Part shown: in pieces, positions 9,058 to 17,942 of the stretch | Layout of the letters: the number at the start of each line of letters is the position of its first letter | Position numbering within the stretch: position 1 is the first letter of the stretch | Source of the DNA: Neobacillus ginsengisoli | GTDB taxonomy: Bacteria; Bacillota; Bacilli; Bacillales_B; DSM-18226 | DNA: 64,000 nt | NCBI RefSeq assembly: GCF_030813055.1 | Contig: NZ_JAUSTW010000003.1 | Span: 62,001-126,000 of the forward strand | Direction of reading: 5' to 3' | Notes under the pieces: model-generated | Database searches by the model: none | Told to the model about the DNA's origin: nothing | What the model saw: only the letters and a program-made list of their open reading frames with translations | Position numbers and translations under genes: made by a program

Positions 9058-9810
9058 ATGCTTACACTTGATGCTTTCTCCATTTACATCATGCTTTGCA
9101 TTTTAGCCCCTTTATTAGGTGCATTTACATTGCTTTTTTTGATTATTTTTGAAAAACGGATTGACCTCCTAGAAAAACAAACAAGGGAAATCGCTCTCGA
9201 AAGAGAATTACAAACGGCTCTATATAACCAATTAAATCAAGAAATACAACCTCATTTCTTTTTTAATACCTTGAATTCAATTTTAAGTTTAGCAAGACTC
9301 GATCGAAAGACTGAATTAATCAACTCGATTGAAACCCTTTCAAAATTGCTAAAATTTAAATATCAAAAAAACGAATCAATCATAACAATTGAAGAAGAAT
9401 TAACATATACAGGGCATTATCTTGAAATTCAAAAGATTCGTTTTAGGGACAGGCTAAATTATCAAATATCAATCGAGCCCAATGTAAAACAAGCCGTCAT
9501 CATCCCTTTTATGATTCAAACCTTTGTTGAGAATGCCTTTAAACATGCTTTCGAGAAAGTTCCCGGAGAGGCTATTTTAAAAATCAATATTGTCAAAAAA
9601 GAGCAGGATGTCCATGTGTCCGTTTGGAATAACTCCACAAACCTTGTTCAACAATTTCAGCAGAGCGTTGGTGGACTAGGGATAAACAATATCGAAAAAA
9701 GATTGAAATTGTTGTTTCCAAATAAGCACACAGCTATTCAGTTATCTAACACTGGGGATGGTACAATCGTTTTCGCCATATTCCCTTTCATAAGCCAGGC
9801 AAAGAAGTAA
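9058..9810 (+). CDS. Short LytS/YesM-family sensor histidine kinase
   Basis: A 250-residue kinase with one membrane helix (residues 9-31), a short coiled segment, and then the His_kinase domain with the phospho-accepting H66 in EIQPHFFFNTLN. The ATPase part has the N-box FVENAFKHAF and the G-box VGGLGINNIEKRL. There is no extracellular sensor domain and no HAMP domain, unlike YesM (about 580 residues), so it must sense through its membrane helix or a partner protein. The partner could be the SSS-type transporter encoded two genes downstream. It phosphorylates the adjacent YesN-like regulator, whose gene begins 18 bases after it. The start has AAAGGAG upstream. Confidence 0.9.
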   Translation: MLTLDAFSIYIMLCILAPLLGAFTLLFLIIFEKRIDLLEKQTREIALERELQTALYNQLNQEIQPHFFFNTLNSILSLARLDRKTELINSIETLSKLLKFKYQKNESIITIEEELTYTGHYLEIQKIRFRDRLNYQISIEPNVKQAVIIPFMIQTFVENAFKHAFEKVPGEAILKINIVKKEQDVHVSVWNNSTNLVQQFQQSVGGLGINNIEKRLKLLFPNKHTAIQLSNTGDGTIVFAIFPFISQAKK

Positions 9811-9828
9811 AGAAAGGAGGTCAAAGCG

Positions 9829-10521
9829 ATGAATATTTTACTAGTAGATGATGAGCTGTTGGAATTAGAGCAATTGGAATATTTAATTAGTAAAAGGTTC
9901 CCAGTATGGACCATATTCAAAGCACAGGATGCGTCACAAGCCATCAACGTAATCAATAAAAACCATATTACACTTGCCTTTCTAGATATTCATCTTCCAG
10001 GGAAAAATGGATTGGAATTAGCAGAAGAATTATCTCGTTCACATAAGATGGATATTATTATCGTAACAGCCTTTCAAGATTTTGAATATGCCCGGACATC
10101 CATTCGGCTGGGGGTTGTAGATTATATTACAAAGCCTGTCATTGAGGATGAACTAAGTAAAATTCTAACAAGATACGAGCGAATCGGCAATTATTCTGAG
10201 CAAATTTATCAGGCAATTCAAGTTATTCAAAAAGAATATAACGAGAAAATTACCTTAAATTATTTAGCTTCAAAAATCCATATTAACCCTGCTTATTTAA
10301 GTCGTAAGTTTCAAGAAGAAGTTGGAATGGGTTTTTCAGAATATTTAAATGAGATTCGTTTAGAAGCTGCAAAGAAAATGTTAATTGAATTCCCAGATAT
10401 GAGCATAAACGGGGTATCGGAAAAATGCGGCTTTAATAGCCAACATTATTTTAGCCAAATGTTTCGGAAAATGACCGGGAAATCACCACGTGATTATCGT
10501 TTAAAGGAGACTCAACTTTGA
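9829..10521 (+). CDS. YesN-like response regulator with AraC-type DNA-binding domain
   Basis: A 230-residue regulator. The receiver domain has the acidic pair D7/D8, the phospho-acceptor D53 in LAFLDIHLPG, the T of VTAFQD, and the lysine of YITKPV. From about residue 125 a double helix-turn-helix AraC domain follows, ending in the family motif GFNSQHYFSQMFRKMTGKSP. It is shorter than most YesN proteins because the linker region is minimal. It likely controls the flanking importer, binding protein and catabolic genes in response to the ligand. The stop overlaps the TTG start of the transporter gene by 4 bases, which implies coupled translation. Confidence 0.92.
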   Translation: MNILLVDDELLELEQLEYLISKRFPVWTIFKAQDASQAINVINKNHITLAFLDIHLPGKNGLELAEELSRSHKMDIIIVTAFQDFEYARTSIRLGVVDYITKPVIEDELSKILTRYERIGNYSEQIYQAIQVIQKEYNEKITLNYLASKIHINPAYLSRKFQEEVGMGFSEYLNEIRLEAAKKMLIEFPDMSINGVSEKCGFNSQHYFSQMFRKMTGKSPRDYRLKETQL

Positions 10522-11828
10522 GTAAAGCAAACTATCATTTTTATGTAACTGGGGCAATCCAATTAGGAGTGGGATATGGAGTTGTCAGCCTAATAGCACG
10601 ATGGATAACAGGGAATACAATCTTGTCCTCACCAGAAACCCTTATGAAATACGGACTCACTGGAGGAATTGGTTATTCTTTAATGGGATCCTTAGCACTT
10701 ATTTTGTTCGGATTATTAGTGAAAAGAATACGAGTAGTCTATGTAGAACATCAAACTATTGGTGATGTACTTCGGTCAAAGCTCTCTCCAATCGGTTACT
10801 GGTATATGATTTCTATTTTATTAATCACAAGCCTCTACTCTCTCTTTATCCAAGCAATGGGTGCCGGGATTCTTTTGCATCTTATATTCCCTATTCCCGT
10901 TTTTTACGGTCTGTTTATCTTTTTATTCATTTGCTTTTTTATTAGTGGTATTGGGGGCATGCAATGGCTTCACCGATTAGCAGGCGTGAATGTAACCCTT
11001 ATTTTTGGAGCAGTGATTGTCATTCCTGTTTATTTTTTTATTCAAGAAGGTGTTTATCCTGTCTATGATGGGATAAAGCTGTATCATCCGTATTTGTTAT
11101 TTTATAAAAATCAAGAAGCGATTTGGTTTATTTTCACAGCTGTATTAATAGGATTCGGACAGGTTTTAATCGATTGTACAACCTGGCAGAGGGTTTTTAT
11201 TATTCAAAAAGAAAAAGTTCGAATGACGTTTACACTCGCAGGGGTAATCTGGTCAACCATTCCACTCGCAATAACCACACTTGTGTTGATTGTTCTTTTC
11301 GGACATGGTTATAAAAATATCTATACTTTACTGTTCCAGTTGGTTGATAAAATCCAATCAAGTTTACTAATCGTCCTGTTTGTGCTATTTTGTTTTAGCG
11401 CCATATCCTCTGCCATTAGTTCTGAGCTGCATGCAACTACGGTTTTAATCGTTAGAAATATTATTGAACTTTTCCGTAAGCAATCGGAAAACGAAAAATG
11501 GAAATGGACCTACTTGATTACAGGCATAACTTGCCTCATCTTGCTAGTAATTGTCAGCATCCTGTCTCCTATTCCAATTGATTTGTTGTTTTTCTTTGGA
11601 AATATTTATTCATCGATAATAATTCCAATGCTATATATTGTACTCAGTAGACGCCCCCTTCCTGCCATCATTCCATTTGCTTCCTTGTGCGGCTTGCTTG
11701 GAGGGTCTCTCTTGATACCAATCGTAGGAAACATGCAATCGATTTGGATTAGTTTTACTATTTCCGGATTACTATGTTTTTTCTATTATCTGTACGAAAC
11801 TATGTATATCAAAAAAAATTACAAATAA
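10518..11828 (+). CDS. Sodium:solute symporter (SSS)-like membrane protein
   Basis: A 436-residue protein with about 12-13 hydrophobic segments. The motif DCTTWQRVF near residue 218 is the D-x-x-x-WQR feature typical of SSS family carriers. SAISSAISSELHAT near residue 300 matches the helix after it. It starts with TTG inside the stop codon of the response regulator gene, so it is part of the two-component operon. Such an arrangement, a transporter translated together with a sensor-less kinase and a regulator, suggests either the carrier of the sensed compound or a transporter-like receptor. The substrate is not readable, and the assignment to SSS rests mainly on this motif and the topology. 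Confidence 0.65.
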   Translation: MSKANYHFYVTGAIQLGVGYGVVSLIARWITGNTILSSPETLMKYGLTGGIGYSLMGSLALILFGLLVKRIRVVYVEHQTIGDVLRSKLSPIGYWYMISILLITSLYSLFIQAMGAGILLHLIFPIPVFYGLFIFLFICFFISGIGGMQWLHRLAGVNVTLIFGAVIVIPVYFFIQEGVYPVYDGIKLYHPYLLFYKNQEAIWFIFTAVLIGFGQVLIDCTTWQRVFIIQKEKVRMTFTLAGVIWSTIPLAITTLVLIVLFGHGYKNIYTLLFQLVDKIQSSLLIVLFVLFCFSAISSAISSELHATTVLIVRNIIELFRKQSENEKWKWTYLITGITCLILLVIVSILSPIPIDLLFFFGNIYSSIIIPMLYIVLSRRPLPAIIPFASLCGLLGGSLLIPIVGNMQSIWISFTISGLLCFFYYLYETMYIKKNYK

Positions 11829-11862
11829 TATTAAAAAATCACTTCGATTTACATTCGAATGA

Positions 11863-11936
11863 AAGGAGTGCAAAGATTTTTAGCACTCCTTATATATAGG
11901 CTAAAAGGGCTTATCCAAAATTGGATCTCCCTTTTT
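11863..11936. terminator. Tandem bidirectional terminator hairpins
   Basis: The first hairpin is AAGGAGTGC/GCACTCCTT (11863-11891). The second is AAAAGGG..ATCCAA/TTGGAT..CCCTTTTT (11903-11936). They lie between the convergent transporter and solute-binding protein genes and can stop transcription from both sides. Confidence 0.8.
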
Positions 11937-11948
11937 GCTCTAATATCC

Positions 11949-13514
11949 TTATTTAATTGAAACGTCATTGATTTCTAAATAACCTGACGGACTAATTGAG
12001 AAACCTTTCACATTTTTTGCAACTGCAGCTACATTTTCAATCACTCTTACTGGAATATATGGTGCATCTTTCATTTCCAATGCTTGTGCCTCAGCATAAA
12101 GAGTAATACGCTTTTGTTCATCTTTTTCTCTTCGGGCTGCATCTATTAAACCATCAACTTGTTTATTACTATAAAAGAATGTATTACCTGCTGGTCCCTG
12201 CGAAGCTGTATGGAATAGATTGTACTGGTTATAATCAGCATCGCCGGTAGCGTTTCTCCAGCTAAGGATAAACATCTCCGAATCACCCTTATTTACCTGC
12301 TGAACAAATGTACCATATTCCATTACCCTTACATTTACTTTTATTCCGATACCCTTTAATTGTGATTGCACTACTTCTGCAAGATTTACTCTTTCTTTGC
12401 TATCCATTGTTAGTAGTGTCGTTTCAAATCCATTTGGATAACCTGCTTCAGCTAATAATTTCTTCGCTTCATTAAGATTATAATCATAGGCTTTCAAATC
12501 AGGGCTGTATCCAAAAACCTTTGACCCCATTAAAGAATTAGCTTTTTTTCCCACATTATTATATACACCTTTAATGATGGAATCCATTTCAATAGCATGA
12601 GCGATCGCTTTCCGAACTCGAACATCATTAAACGGTTTTTTTGTTACATTAAAACCAATATATTCTGTACCGTATCCTTCACTACGGTAGACTTCCGAGT
12701 TAGATGAAGCTTCTACAGTATCCATCATTGTCACTGAAAGTGGTTCAGCAATTTGAGCTTCACCTGTTTCAAGCATCGATACTCTTGTTGTTTCTTCCGG
12801 AACAACCTTAAATACAACTTTATCTACCTTTGCTTTTTCTCCCCAATAATTCTCGTTTTTAACTAATACAATTTCTTTACCAGGTGACCAGGACTTAAAA
12901 ACAAAAGGGCCGGTTCCATCTGGTACTTGAATAATTTTTTTACCGTATTTCTCAATCGCTTTAGGACTAATAATATCGCCTTCATGATTGGCTAGAATGG
13001 ATAGTAATGGTGAAAAGGGCTCCTTTAAAACGAATTGGACTGTATAATCATCGATTACTTTCACTTCTTTTACCATTTTAAATACAACTGCTCTAGGTGA
13101 AGCTACTTTCGGATCTAGCAGTCTATCAAATGTCGCTTTTACAGCATTTGCATTAAAAGATGTTCCATCATGGAATTTGACGTCTTTTCTAAGATAAAAT
13201 TCCCATGTAGTATCATCCAACTGCTTCCACCTTTCTGCTAACAATGGCTGTATTTCGGAATTTTTATCTCGCCCTACCAGCCCCTCATAAATTTTACGAT
13301 GGGTAACACTTGCTGCATTGATAGTTGACATAAACTGATGGTCTAGATTTTCAGCATCTGACAACCGCGCAATAACTAAGGTACCCCCTTCCTTTGATGC
13401 TTTGCTCGTTTCATTACCTTTTGTGCTTACATTCTTATTTGTAGAACAGCCGGTAATAATGATCGCCATCAGCATAACGAGAAAAAATCTTCCTATTCCC
13501 TGTTTTACTTTCAT
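11949..13514 (-). CDS. Peptide-type ABC transporter substrate-binding lipoprotein (copy 2)
   Basis: A 521-residue family-5 solute-binding lipoprotein, clearly paralogous to the one at 3184-4761 (shared stretches such as FHDGTSFNANAVKATFDRLL and YNQYNLFHTASQGPAGN). The lipobox IITGC puts the lipidated cysteine at residue 23. The ATG at 13514 is preferred over an in-frame GTG at 13529, because that GTG lies inside the ribosome binding site AAGGTGGGGG. It may feed the same permease pair with a different ligand, since no second set of permease genes is present. It has its own promoter region and is convergent with the two-component operon. Confidence 0.9.
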   Translation of the reverse strand: MKVKQGIGRFFLVMLMAIIITGCSTNKNVSTKGNETSKASKEGGTLVIARLSDAENLDHQFMSTINAASVTHRKIYEGLVGRDKNSEIQPLLAERWKQLDDTTWEFYLRKDVKFHDGTSFNANAVKATFDRLLDPKVASPRAVVFKMVKEVKVIDDYTVQFVLKEPFSPLLSILANHEGDIISPKAIEKYGKKIIQVPDGTGPFVFKSWSPGKEIVLVKNENYWGEKAKVDKVVFKVVPEETTRVSMLETGEAQIAEPLSVTMMDTVEASSNSEVYRSEGYGTEYIGFNVTKKPFNDVRVRKAIAHAIEMDSIIKGVYNNVGKKANSLMGSKVFGYSPDLKAYDYNLNEAKKLLAEAGYPNGFETTLLTMDSKERVNLAEVVQSQLKGIGIKVNVRVMEYGTFVQQVNKGDSEMFILSWRNATGDADYNQYNLFHTASQGPAGNTFFYSNKQVDGLIDAARREKDEQKRITLYAEAQALEMKDAPYIPVRVIENVAAVAKNVKGFSISPSGYLEINDVSIK

Positions 13515-13647
13515 AGACTCTACCCCCACCTTTTTATTTTGTTGGCGTTTTTCTAATTATAGGAAATATTCTGACTTTTTTATTTCGAAAATCTTTACTA
13601 TATTTTTCACTTTTTTTACTTCTTTGAAAAAATATTTGTTTTTCTGC

Positions 13648-13926
13648 TCAGATTGAATCCACAATCTTAAAAGAAGGCTGAAACAATTCCTGCTCCGGAA
13701 GCTGTTGATAATCTCTTTCCAAATATCCTTTTCTCATTTTGTCAAAATATTTTTGTCCCTTGCCTTTGATTTCGTCTAAATCTAGATTCGGAATTCTTTG
13801 GTCCTTCATTACGATTCTGCCATTAATGATGGATAATTTAACATCCCTTCCAGTACCACTTACAAACATCGTGCGAATCGGGTCATCTAATACTAGTACA
13901 AAGGCCAATTCGTTTGAATTGGACCT
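13648..13926 (-). pseudogene. C-terminal fragment of a chlorohydrolase-type amidohydrolase
   Basis: About 90 residues that match the end of TrzN/AtzB-type amidohydrolases (normally about 450 residues). The part includes FVLVLDDPIRTMFVSGTGRD and VKLSIINGRIVMKDQRI, which form the last strands of the beta-sandwich domain. The barrel with the metal ligands is missing. The open frame begins after a TAA at 13927 and has no ribosome binding site, so it is a decayed remnant and not a gene. Its left end coincides with a terminator-like hairpin (13900-13928), which may mark the deletion junction. It differs from the two CodA-type enzymes of this block and indicates that a third hydrolase once belonged here. 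Confidence 0.75.
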
Positions 13927-13928
13927 TT
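13900..13928 (-). terminator. Hairpin at the pseudogene junction, possible terminator
   Basis: The inverted repeat AAAGGTCCAATTC/GAATTGGCCTTT with a 4-base loop lies about 85 bases past the thiamine-diphosphate enzyme gene. It is GC-modest and has only a short T run on the minus strand. Confidence 0.5.
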
Positions 13929-14012
13929 ATTTATTCGCTCACTTTTTAACCGCAAAAGGTGATTAAGTCGGCAATGTTATGCCCTGAGAAACTAATCCTT
14001 TACGCACCTAAC

Positions 14013-15608
14013 CTATGACTTTTGCTGAAGAACTGCCTCAATTAACACAATTTCATTTGTCAAACCCACGGCTTCAGATAGCATGGCTTCAAATTCAACT
14101 ATGTCTTTTGGCTTCATTCCCTTTACACCAAAACTTTTTGCTAATGTAATAAAATCAGGATTCGTAAAAGTAACCCCATAGCTTTCACCAAATTCTTTCT
14201 TCATCATTTCGTCTTCTATTTTTAACATCGAATCATTTAAAAGAATAATGATAAACGAAAGACCTAAGCGCTTTGCTGTCTCGAGTTCAGCAAAAGTCAT
14301 TAAGGCTCCACCATCACCTGTTATACATATTACTGTTTTTTCAGGAGAGGCCAGTTTTGCCCCAATGGCACCTGGAATGGAGATACCCATTGATGCTAAA
14401 CCATTTGAGATGATTAGCTGATTGGCGTGCTTTGGTTGATAGGTTCTGGCAATCGACACTTTATGTGATCCCACATCTGCTATCACTAACGTTCGGTCTG
14501 ATTGGACCCTTTCAACAACGTGCAATATTTTCTCTATTGTTAAAGAGGAGTCGACATTCGGCTCTTCGTTAATTGAAAAAGCTGCCTCTATGCGCTTTTT
14601 TAGATCACCGGAAGGCAACCAAGGCTTTGAAGTGATTTCTGATGTGACGAATAATTGCAATGTTTCCTTCAAATTCCCTACTAGTTCTGCTTTGACTGGA
14701 TACCCTTCATTCACTTCAGCTGGTAAATTATCGATATGAAGGACAGGTACTTTTTTTCTGTTCCACTCGGACGGGAGCTTCTCTACAAAATCAAAGCCTA
14801 TGACCACAAGCAAATCCGATTCTTCGATACCTCGAAGAACATAATCTTTTTCGTTAAAACCAAAGGTATAGTAGTTTTGCGGCTGGTCCTTTGCTAAAAT
14901 CCCCTTAGCCATGAAGCTATGTGTGACTGGACAGGCTAGTTGATCAAGAAAAGTCTGTACTTCCTTTACAGCCTCCTGTCTAACAACCCCGTTTCCGACG
15001 ATAATGAAAGGCTGTTTACTCTCATTAAGGAATTTAACCGCAAGTTCCAGCGATTCTTTTGCTGGCACACTTTTAGGTAAAGTTGATAGGGGTAATACCT
15101 TTGTTGTTACATTATCGACAGCGATATTTTCGGGTATTTCGATAACGACTGCCCCTGGTTTTTCTCCCATTGCTATTTTAAATGATTTTCTAATGATTTC
15201 AGGGATGGCGTTGGCATCTTTTAATTGTACCGCCCATTTTGTCGCAGGTTCATAAACCTTGGAGATATCAATATATTGATGGGCATTTTGATGTTGACTT
15301 TCCAGACTCTTTTGTCCGGTTAAAGCGATTACGGGTGAATGATCCAAATTGGCACTGGATATCCCCGTTAACAGATTCGCAGCTCCTGGACCAAGCGTGG
15401 CGAGACATACACCTGGTTTTCCAGACACACGCCCATAAACATCCGCAATAAAAGCTGCCCCTTGTTCATGCCGCACTGGTATGTACGTTATTTTCTCTGA
15501 CCTGGATAAAGAATCAGCCAGATCAATGACTTCCTTTCCAATAATCCCAAAAATATATTCCACACCTTCATTTTCTAAACAGCTTACAATTACATCAGAT
15601 GCTTTCAT
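14013..15608 (-). CDS. Acetolactate synthase-like thiamine-diphosphate enzyme
   Basis: A 531-residue protein with the three-domain layout of the acetohydroxyacid synthase/pyruvate oxidase family. The N-terminal pyrimidine-binding domain has the catalytic glutamate in VRHEQGAAFIADVYGR, a central domain follows, and the C-terminal domain has the diphosphate-binding motif GDGGALMTFAELETA ending in the metal-ligand asparagine of LLNDS. It would condense or decarboxylate 2-oxo acids, with acetolactate from pyruvate as the default guess. No regulatory subunit gene and no acetolactate decarboxylase gene is adjacent, so a catabolic or special 2-oxo acid role is possible. The ATG at 15608 follows GGAGG; an upstream in-frame TTG overlaps that site. 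Confidence 0.82.
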   Translation of the reverse strand: MKASDVIVSCLENEGVEYIFGIIGKEVIDLADSLSRSEKITYIPVRHEQGAAFIADVYGRVSGKPGVCLATLGPGAANLLTGISSANLDHSPVIALTGQKSLESQHQNAHQYIDISKVYEPATKWAVQLKDANAIPEIIRKSFKIAMGEKPGAVVIEIPENIAVDNVTTKVLPLSTLPKSVPAKESLELAVKFLNESKQPFIIVGNGVVRQEAVKEVQTFLDQLACPVTHSFMAKGILAKDQPQNYYTFGFNEKDYVLRGIEESDLLVVIGFDFVEKLPSEWNRKKVPVLHIDNLPAEVNEGYPVKAELVGNLKETLQLFVTSEITSKPWLPSGDLKKRIEAAFSINEEPNVDSSLTIEKILHVVERVQSDRTLVIADVGSHKVSIARTYQPKHANQLIISNGLASMGISIPGAIGAKLASPEKTVICITGDGGALMTFAELETAKRLGLSFIIILLNDSMLKIEDEMMKKEFGESYGVTFTNPDFITLAKSFGVKGMKPKDIVEFEAMLSEAVGLTNEIVLIEAVLQQKS

Positions 15609-15734
15609 GCTGACCTCCAAAAATTTTATTCGCTATCTCCTATTCTTTACAAAATTTTAAAAAGGCCTTCTAACATAACAAAAAATTTCAGGAATAAAAT
15701 GAAGGGAAAGTCTGTTTTAAAGGAGGGGAAAAAC

Positions 15735-16628
15735 ATGGTGAATCAAAATTTTTCCAGCATGGATACCAACAATCAAATGTTAATTGCCCCTGAAACTTTT
15801 GCGGCACCGCCTGAATCATTAACCGAACAACTGTTTATCGAGAGATCTTTGGTTGAAAATAAATTTTGGTTACGAATTATGAAAGAACATTCCTATTTTT
15901 TGGGTGAAGGGTTTAGCCGAAAAGATAAGCACCTCATTCAACAAACCGATCGCTTTTATCACTATTTTGAAGAGCAGGAAAAAAGAGCGTATCAAACGCC
16001 CAATAATGTTACTGCAGTACGTAAGTTAAACGAGGATTCGATTCAGCTAGTGTTAGGATTACGGAATTTCAAGCGAAATCTACTCATCCTGATAATTAAT
16101 TGTAAAGTCATGGGATTTAACTTCCCACTTCTTGTCGACCATACAGCCCGTGAAGCCGAATATTTTATGAGAACGTTAAAAAAATTCAATGAAGGAATAT
16201 TGGATCCGATCCAAGATGCGATTATCAAGGAAAATGTATTTTGGCTTAAAATTATGATGGAGCATTCGCGATTCATTGCTTCACTGCTAGATCAATCTGA
16301 ACGAAATTTAGTAAGAACGGCACTGAAATTTGGGGATGATTTTGAAGTTTTGCTTAACCAGGCGAGGGACGTTGAATCGATGTTATACAAGAAAAAACCG
16401 ACCTATCCGATCATTGGAAAACTTAATAAAGATAGCGAAAACGCTACCCATGAACTTCGAAACTTTAAACAAGCGGGATTAGATTTCATCAAAAATTGTC
16501 AAATCAAAAATGTTATCGACCCATTGTTGGCAGACCATGTCGTCAGGGAAGCCGACCACTTCCTGCAAATGGTTCATGTTTTAGAAGAGAGGCTAAAAGT
16601 AAAGCAACAGGAGGAACATATGATGTAA
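15735..16628 (+). CDS. Protein with two DUF2935 ferritin-like domains
   Basis: A 297-residue protein built of two related helical halves (about residues 20-145 and 155-285). Each half has the pattern ENxFWLxIMxEHSxF near its start (VENKFWLRIMKEHSYF, KENVFWLKIMMEHSRF) and a DH.xREA(D/E)(H/Y)F element near its end (VDHTAREAEYFM, ADHVVREADHFL). The conserved Glu and His residues suggest a metal-binding four-helix fold, and family members occur widely in Bacillus and Clostridium, where their function is not established. The ATG at 15735 follows AAAGGAGGGG; an in-frame upstream ATG has no such site. It ends at a terminator shared with bdbC. Confidence 0.85.
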   Translation: MVNQNFSSMDTNNQMLIAPETFAAPPESLTEQLFIERSLVENKFWLRIMKEHSYFLGEGFSRKDKHLIQQTDRFYHYFEEQEKRAYQTPNNVTAVRKLNEDSIQLVLGLRNFKRNLLILIINCKVMGFNFPLLVDHTAREAEYFMRTLKKFNEGILDPIQDAIIKENVFWLKIMMEHSRFIASLLDQSERNLVRTALKFGDDFEVLLNQARDVESMLYKKKPTYPIIGKLNKDSENATHELRNFKQAGLDFIKNCQIKNVIDPLLADHVVREADHFLQMVHVLEERLKVKQQEEHMM

Positions 16629-16633
16629 AACAA

Positions 16634-16665
16634 AAGAAGAGACTAGCGGGCTGTCTCTTCTTTTT
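16634..16665. terminator. Terminator between convergent DUF2935 and bdbC genes
   Basis: The inverted repeat AAGAAGAGAC/GTCTCTTCTT with a T run serves the DUF2935 gene. It overlaps the last codons of bdbC, so the convergent ends are packed together. Confidence 0.8.
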
Positions 16666-17062
16666 GGCTTCGTGCAAGAACCACTAAGCTGATTGTTATG
16701 ATCGTAAAAGCGATAAATGCCATTAACGGAATCGTTATAAAGCCCAACCAGTTCAGGTAATCCTTAGAGCAAGGCACCCCGCTTGTACACATTTCAAATT
16801 GCTGTAAATAGGGGATCTTTTGCAGAACTGTATGATAGCCTGAAATCAGCATCCCTATTATTGACAATGGTAAAACATATTTGTATATTCCTGTATCATT
16901 CCTGTAAACCGCAACTCCCAATATAATTGCTAAAGGATACATAAAAATTCTTTGGTACCAGCAAAGTGTACATGGAATGAAGTGGCGAACCTCACTGAAG
17001 TACAAGCTGCCAAGAGTGGCAACAATGGCGGCTATCCAGGAAAGCTGCAAATATTTATTCAT
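16643..17062 (-). CDS. bdbC: Disulfide bond formation protein BdbC (DsbB family)
   Basis: A 139-residue membrane quinone oxidoreductase that re-oxidises BdbD. Four membrane helices are visible (about 8-26, 40-57, 66-84 and 108-130). The first redox pair is the CTLCWYQR motif near residues 32-39. The second pair is C96/C104 in MCTSGVPCSKDYLNW. Both are essential in the family. It starts 1 base after the end of bdbD, so the two are co-translated. Electrons pass from exported proteins to BdbD, then BdbC, then the quinone pool. In Bacillus subtilis the pair is needed for competence pseudopilin folding and for some disulfide-containing secreted peptides. That is relevant here because the peptide at 34938 has three cysteines. 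Confidence 0.93.
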   Translation of the reverse strand: MNKYLQLSWIAAIVATLGSLYFSEVRHFIPCTLCWYQRIFMYPLAIILGVAVYRNDTGIYKYVLPLSIIGMLISGYHTVLQKIPYLQQFEMCTSGVPCSKDYLNWLGFITIPLMAFIAFTIITISLVVLARSQKEETAR

Positions 17063-17063
17063 T

Positions 17064-17768
17064 TTACTTCCCCTTTGCTGCTTTATCGACCATCGAAATT
17101 AGATCATCCATTGTTTTTCCAGTGAAAGGCTTACCATCCACAAAGATTGTTGGTGTTCCTGTTACACCTAATTTTGCTGCATAGCCCAAATCTTTATTCA
17201 CAGCTGCATCCGCTTTGTTTGCATGGAAATATTCTAGCACTTTATTAACATCGGCAGTTGGGGCCGCTTCTTTTAAAGTGGCAACGAGAAATTTCTCATC
17301 ATAAATATCAGTTTTTTCTGCATTGCTGTCATCTGGCTGTTTTTTATACAACGTTTCATGGAATTTCCAAAACGTATCGCTCCCAAGCTCGTGATAAACG
17401 CCTTCGGCAAATTTAGCAGCACGGGTAGAGTCCACATTAATAAAGGGATCATTGAAAAAATATAATTTTGCCTTTCCAGTATCAACTACATCCTTTTGAA
17501 TTAATGGGACAACATTCGCAGCAAAATTTTTGCAATTTGGGCATTTATAATCGCCAAATTCAATAATCGAAACGGGTGCGGACTTTTTACCGAGATAAGG
17601 CTGAGCAGAATAGTCAATTGTTGCTGTTGACGCTTTTTGTACTGTTTTTGTGTGATTTCCTAAAAAGATGAATCCTAGTACAAAAGCGGCGATTAATCCA
17701 ATGACCCAGAATGTAAACTTTGATGAGGATTGAGATTCTTTTTTAGTTTTTTTATTGCTATTTGCCAT
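17064..17768 (-). CDS. bdbD: Thiol-disulfide oxidoreductase BdbD (DsbA-like)
   Basis: A 234-residue extracytoplasmic, membrane-anchored thioredoxin-fold protein. An N-terminal lysine-rich stretch is followed by one membrane helix (about residues 20-40). The active site is FGDYKCPNCKNF, a CPNC dithiol, and the cis-proline loop is GVTGTPTIFVDG. It introduces disulfides into exported proteins and is re-oxidised by BdbC. The ATG at 17768 has AAGGAG 7 bases upstream, better than the TTG two codons earlier. It heads the bdbD-bdbC operon. Confidence 0.93.
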   Translation of the reverse strand: MANSNKKTKKESQSSSKFTFWVIGLIAAFVLGFIFLGNHTKTVQKASTATIDYSAQPYLGKKSAPVSIIEFGDYKCPNCKNFAANVVPLIQKDVVDTGKAKLYFFNDPFINVDSTRAAKFAEGVYHELGSDTFWKFHETLYKKQPDDSNAEKTDIYDEKFLVATLKEAAPTADVNKVLEYFHANKADAAVNKDLGYAAKLGVTGTPTIFVDGKPFTGKTMDDLISMVDKAAKGK

Positions 17769-17891
17769 AATCAAACTCCTTATATTTGAACTTTTAATAA
17801 ATAGAGATTCGGTTTTGTCTCTGATAGTTTAAATTTTACTAAACTTGCTGATTAAAGCAAATAAAAGAATTTGTCCATCTTGGGTCAAATG

Positions 17892-17921
17892 AAAAATGCC
17901 ATTCGCGAATGGCATTTTTTC
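17892..17921. terminator. Bidirectional terminator, LigB-type gene
   Basis: A near-perfect palindrome AAAAATGCCATTCGCGAATG... of 14 bp per arm with flanking A and T runs. It lies past the end of the dioxygenase gene on the minus strand and upstream of bdbD. Confidence 0.82.
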
Positions 17922-17942
17922 ATTAATTGAATCCAAAAATTA

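Noticed and set aside
13900..13928. Insertion-sequence end at the hydrolase stump
   Set aside because: Only one short inverted repeat is present, with no transposase gene or target duplication in the neighbourhood.
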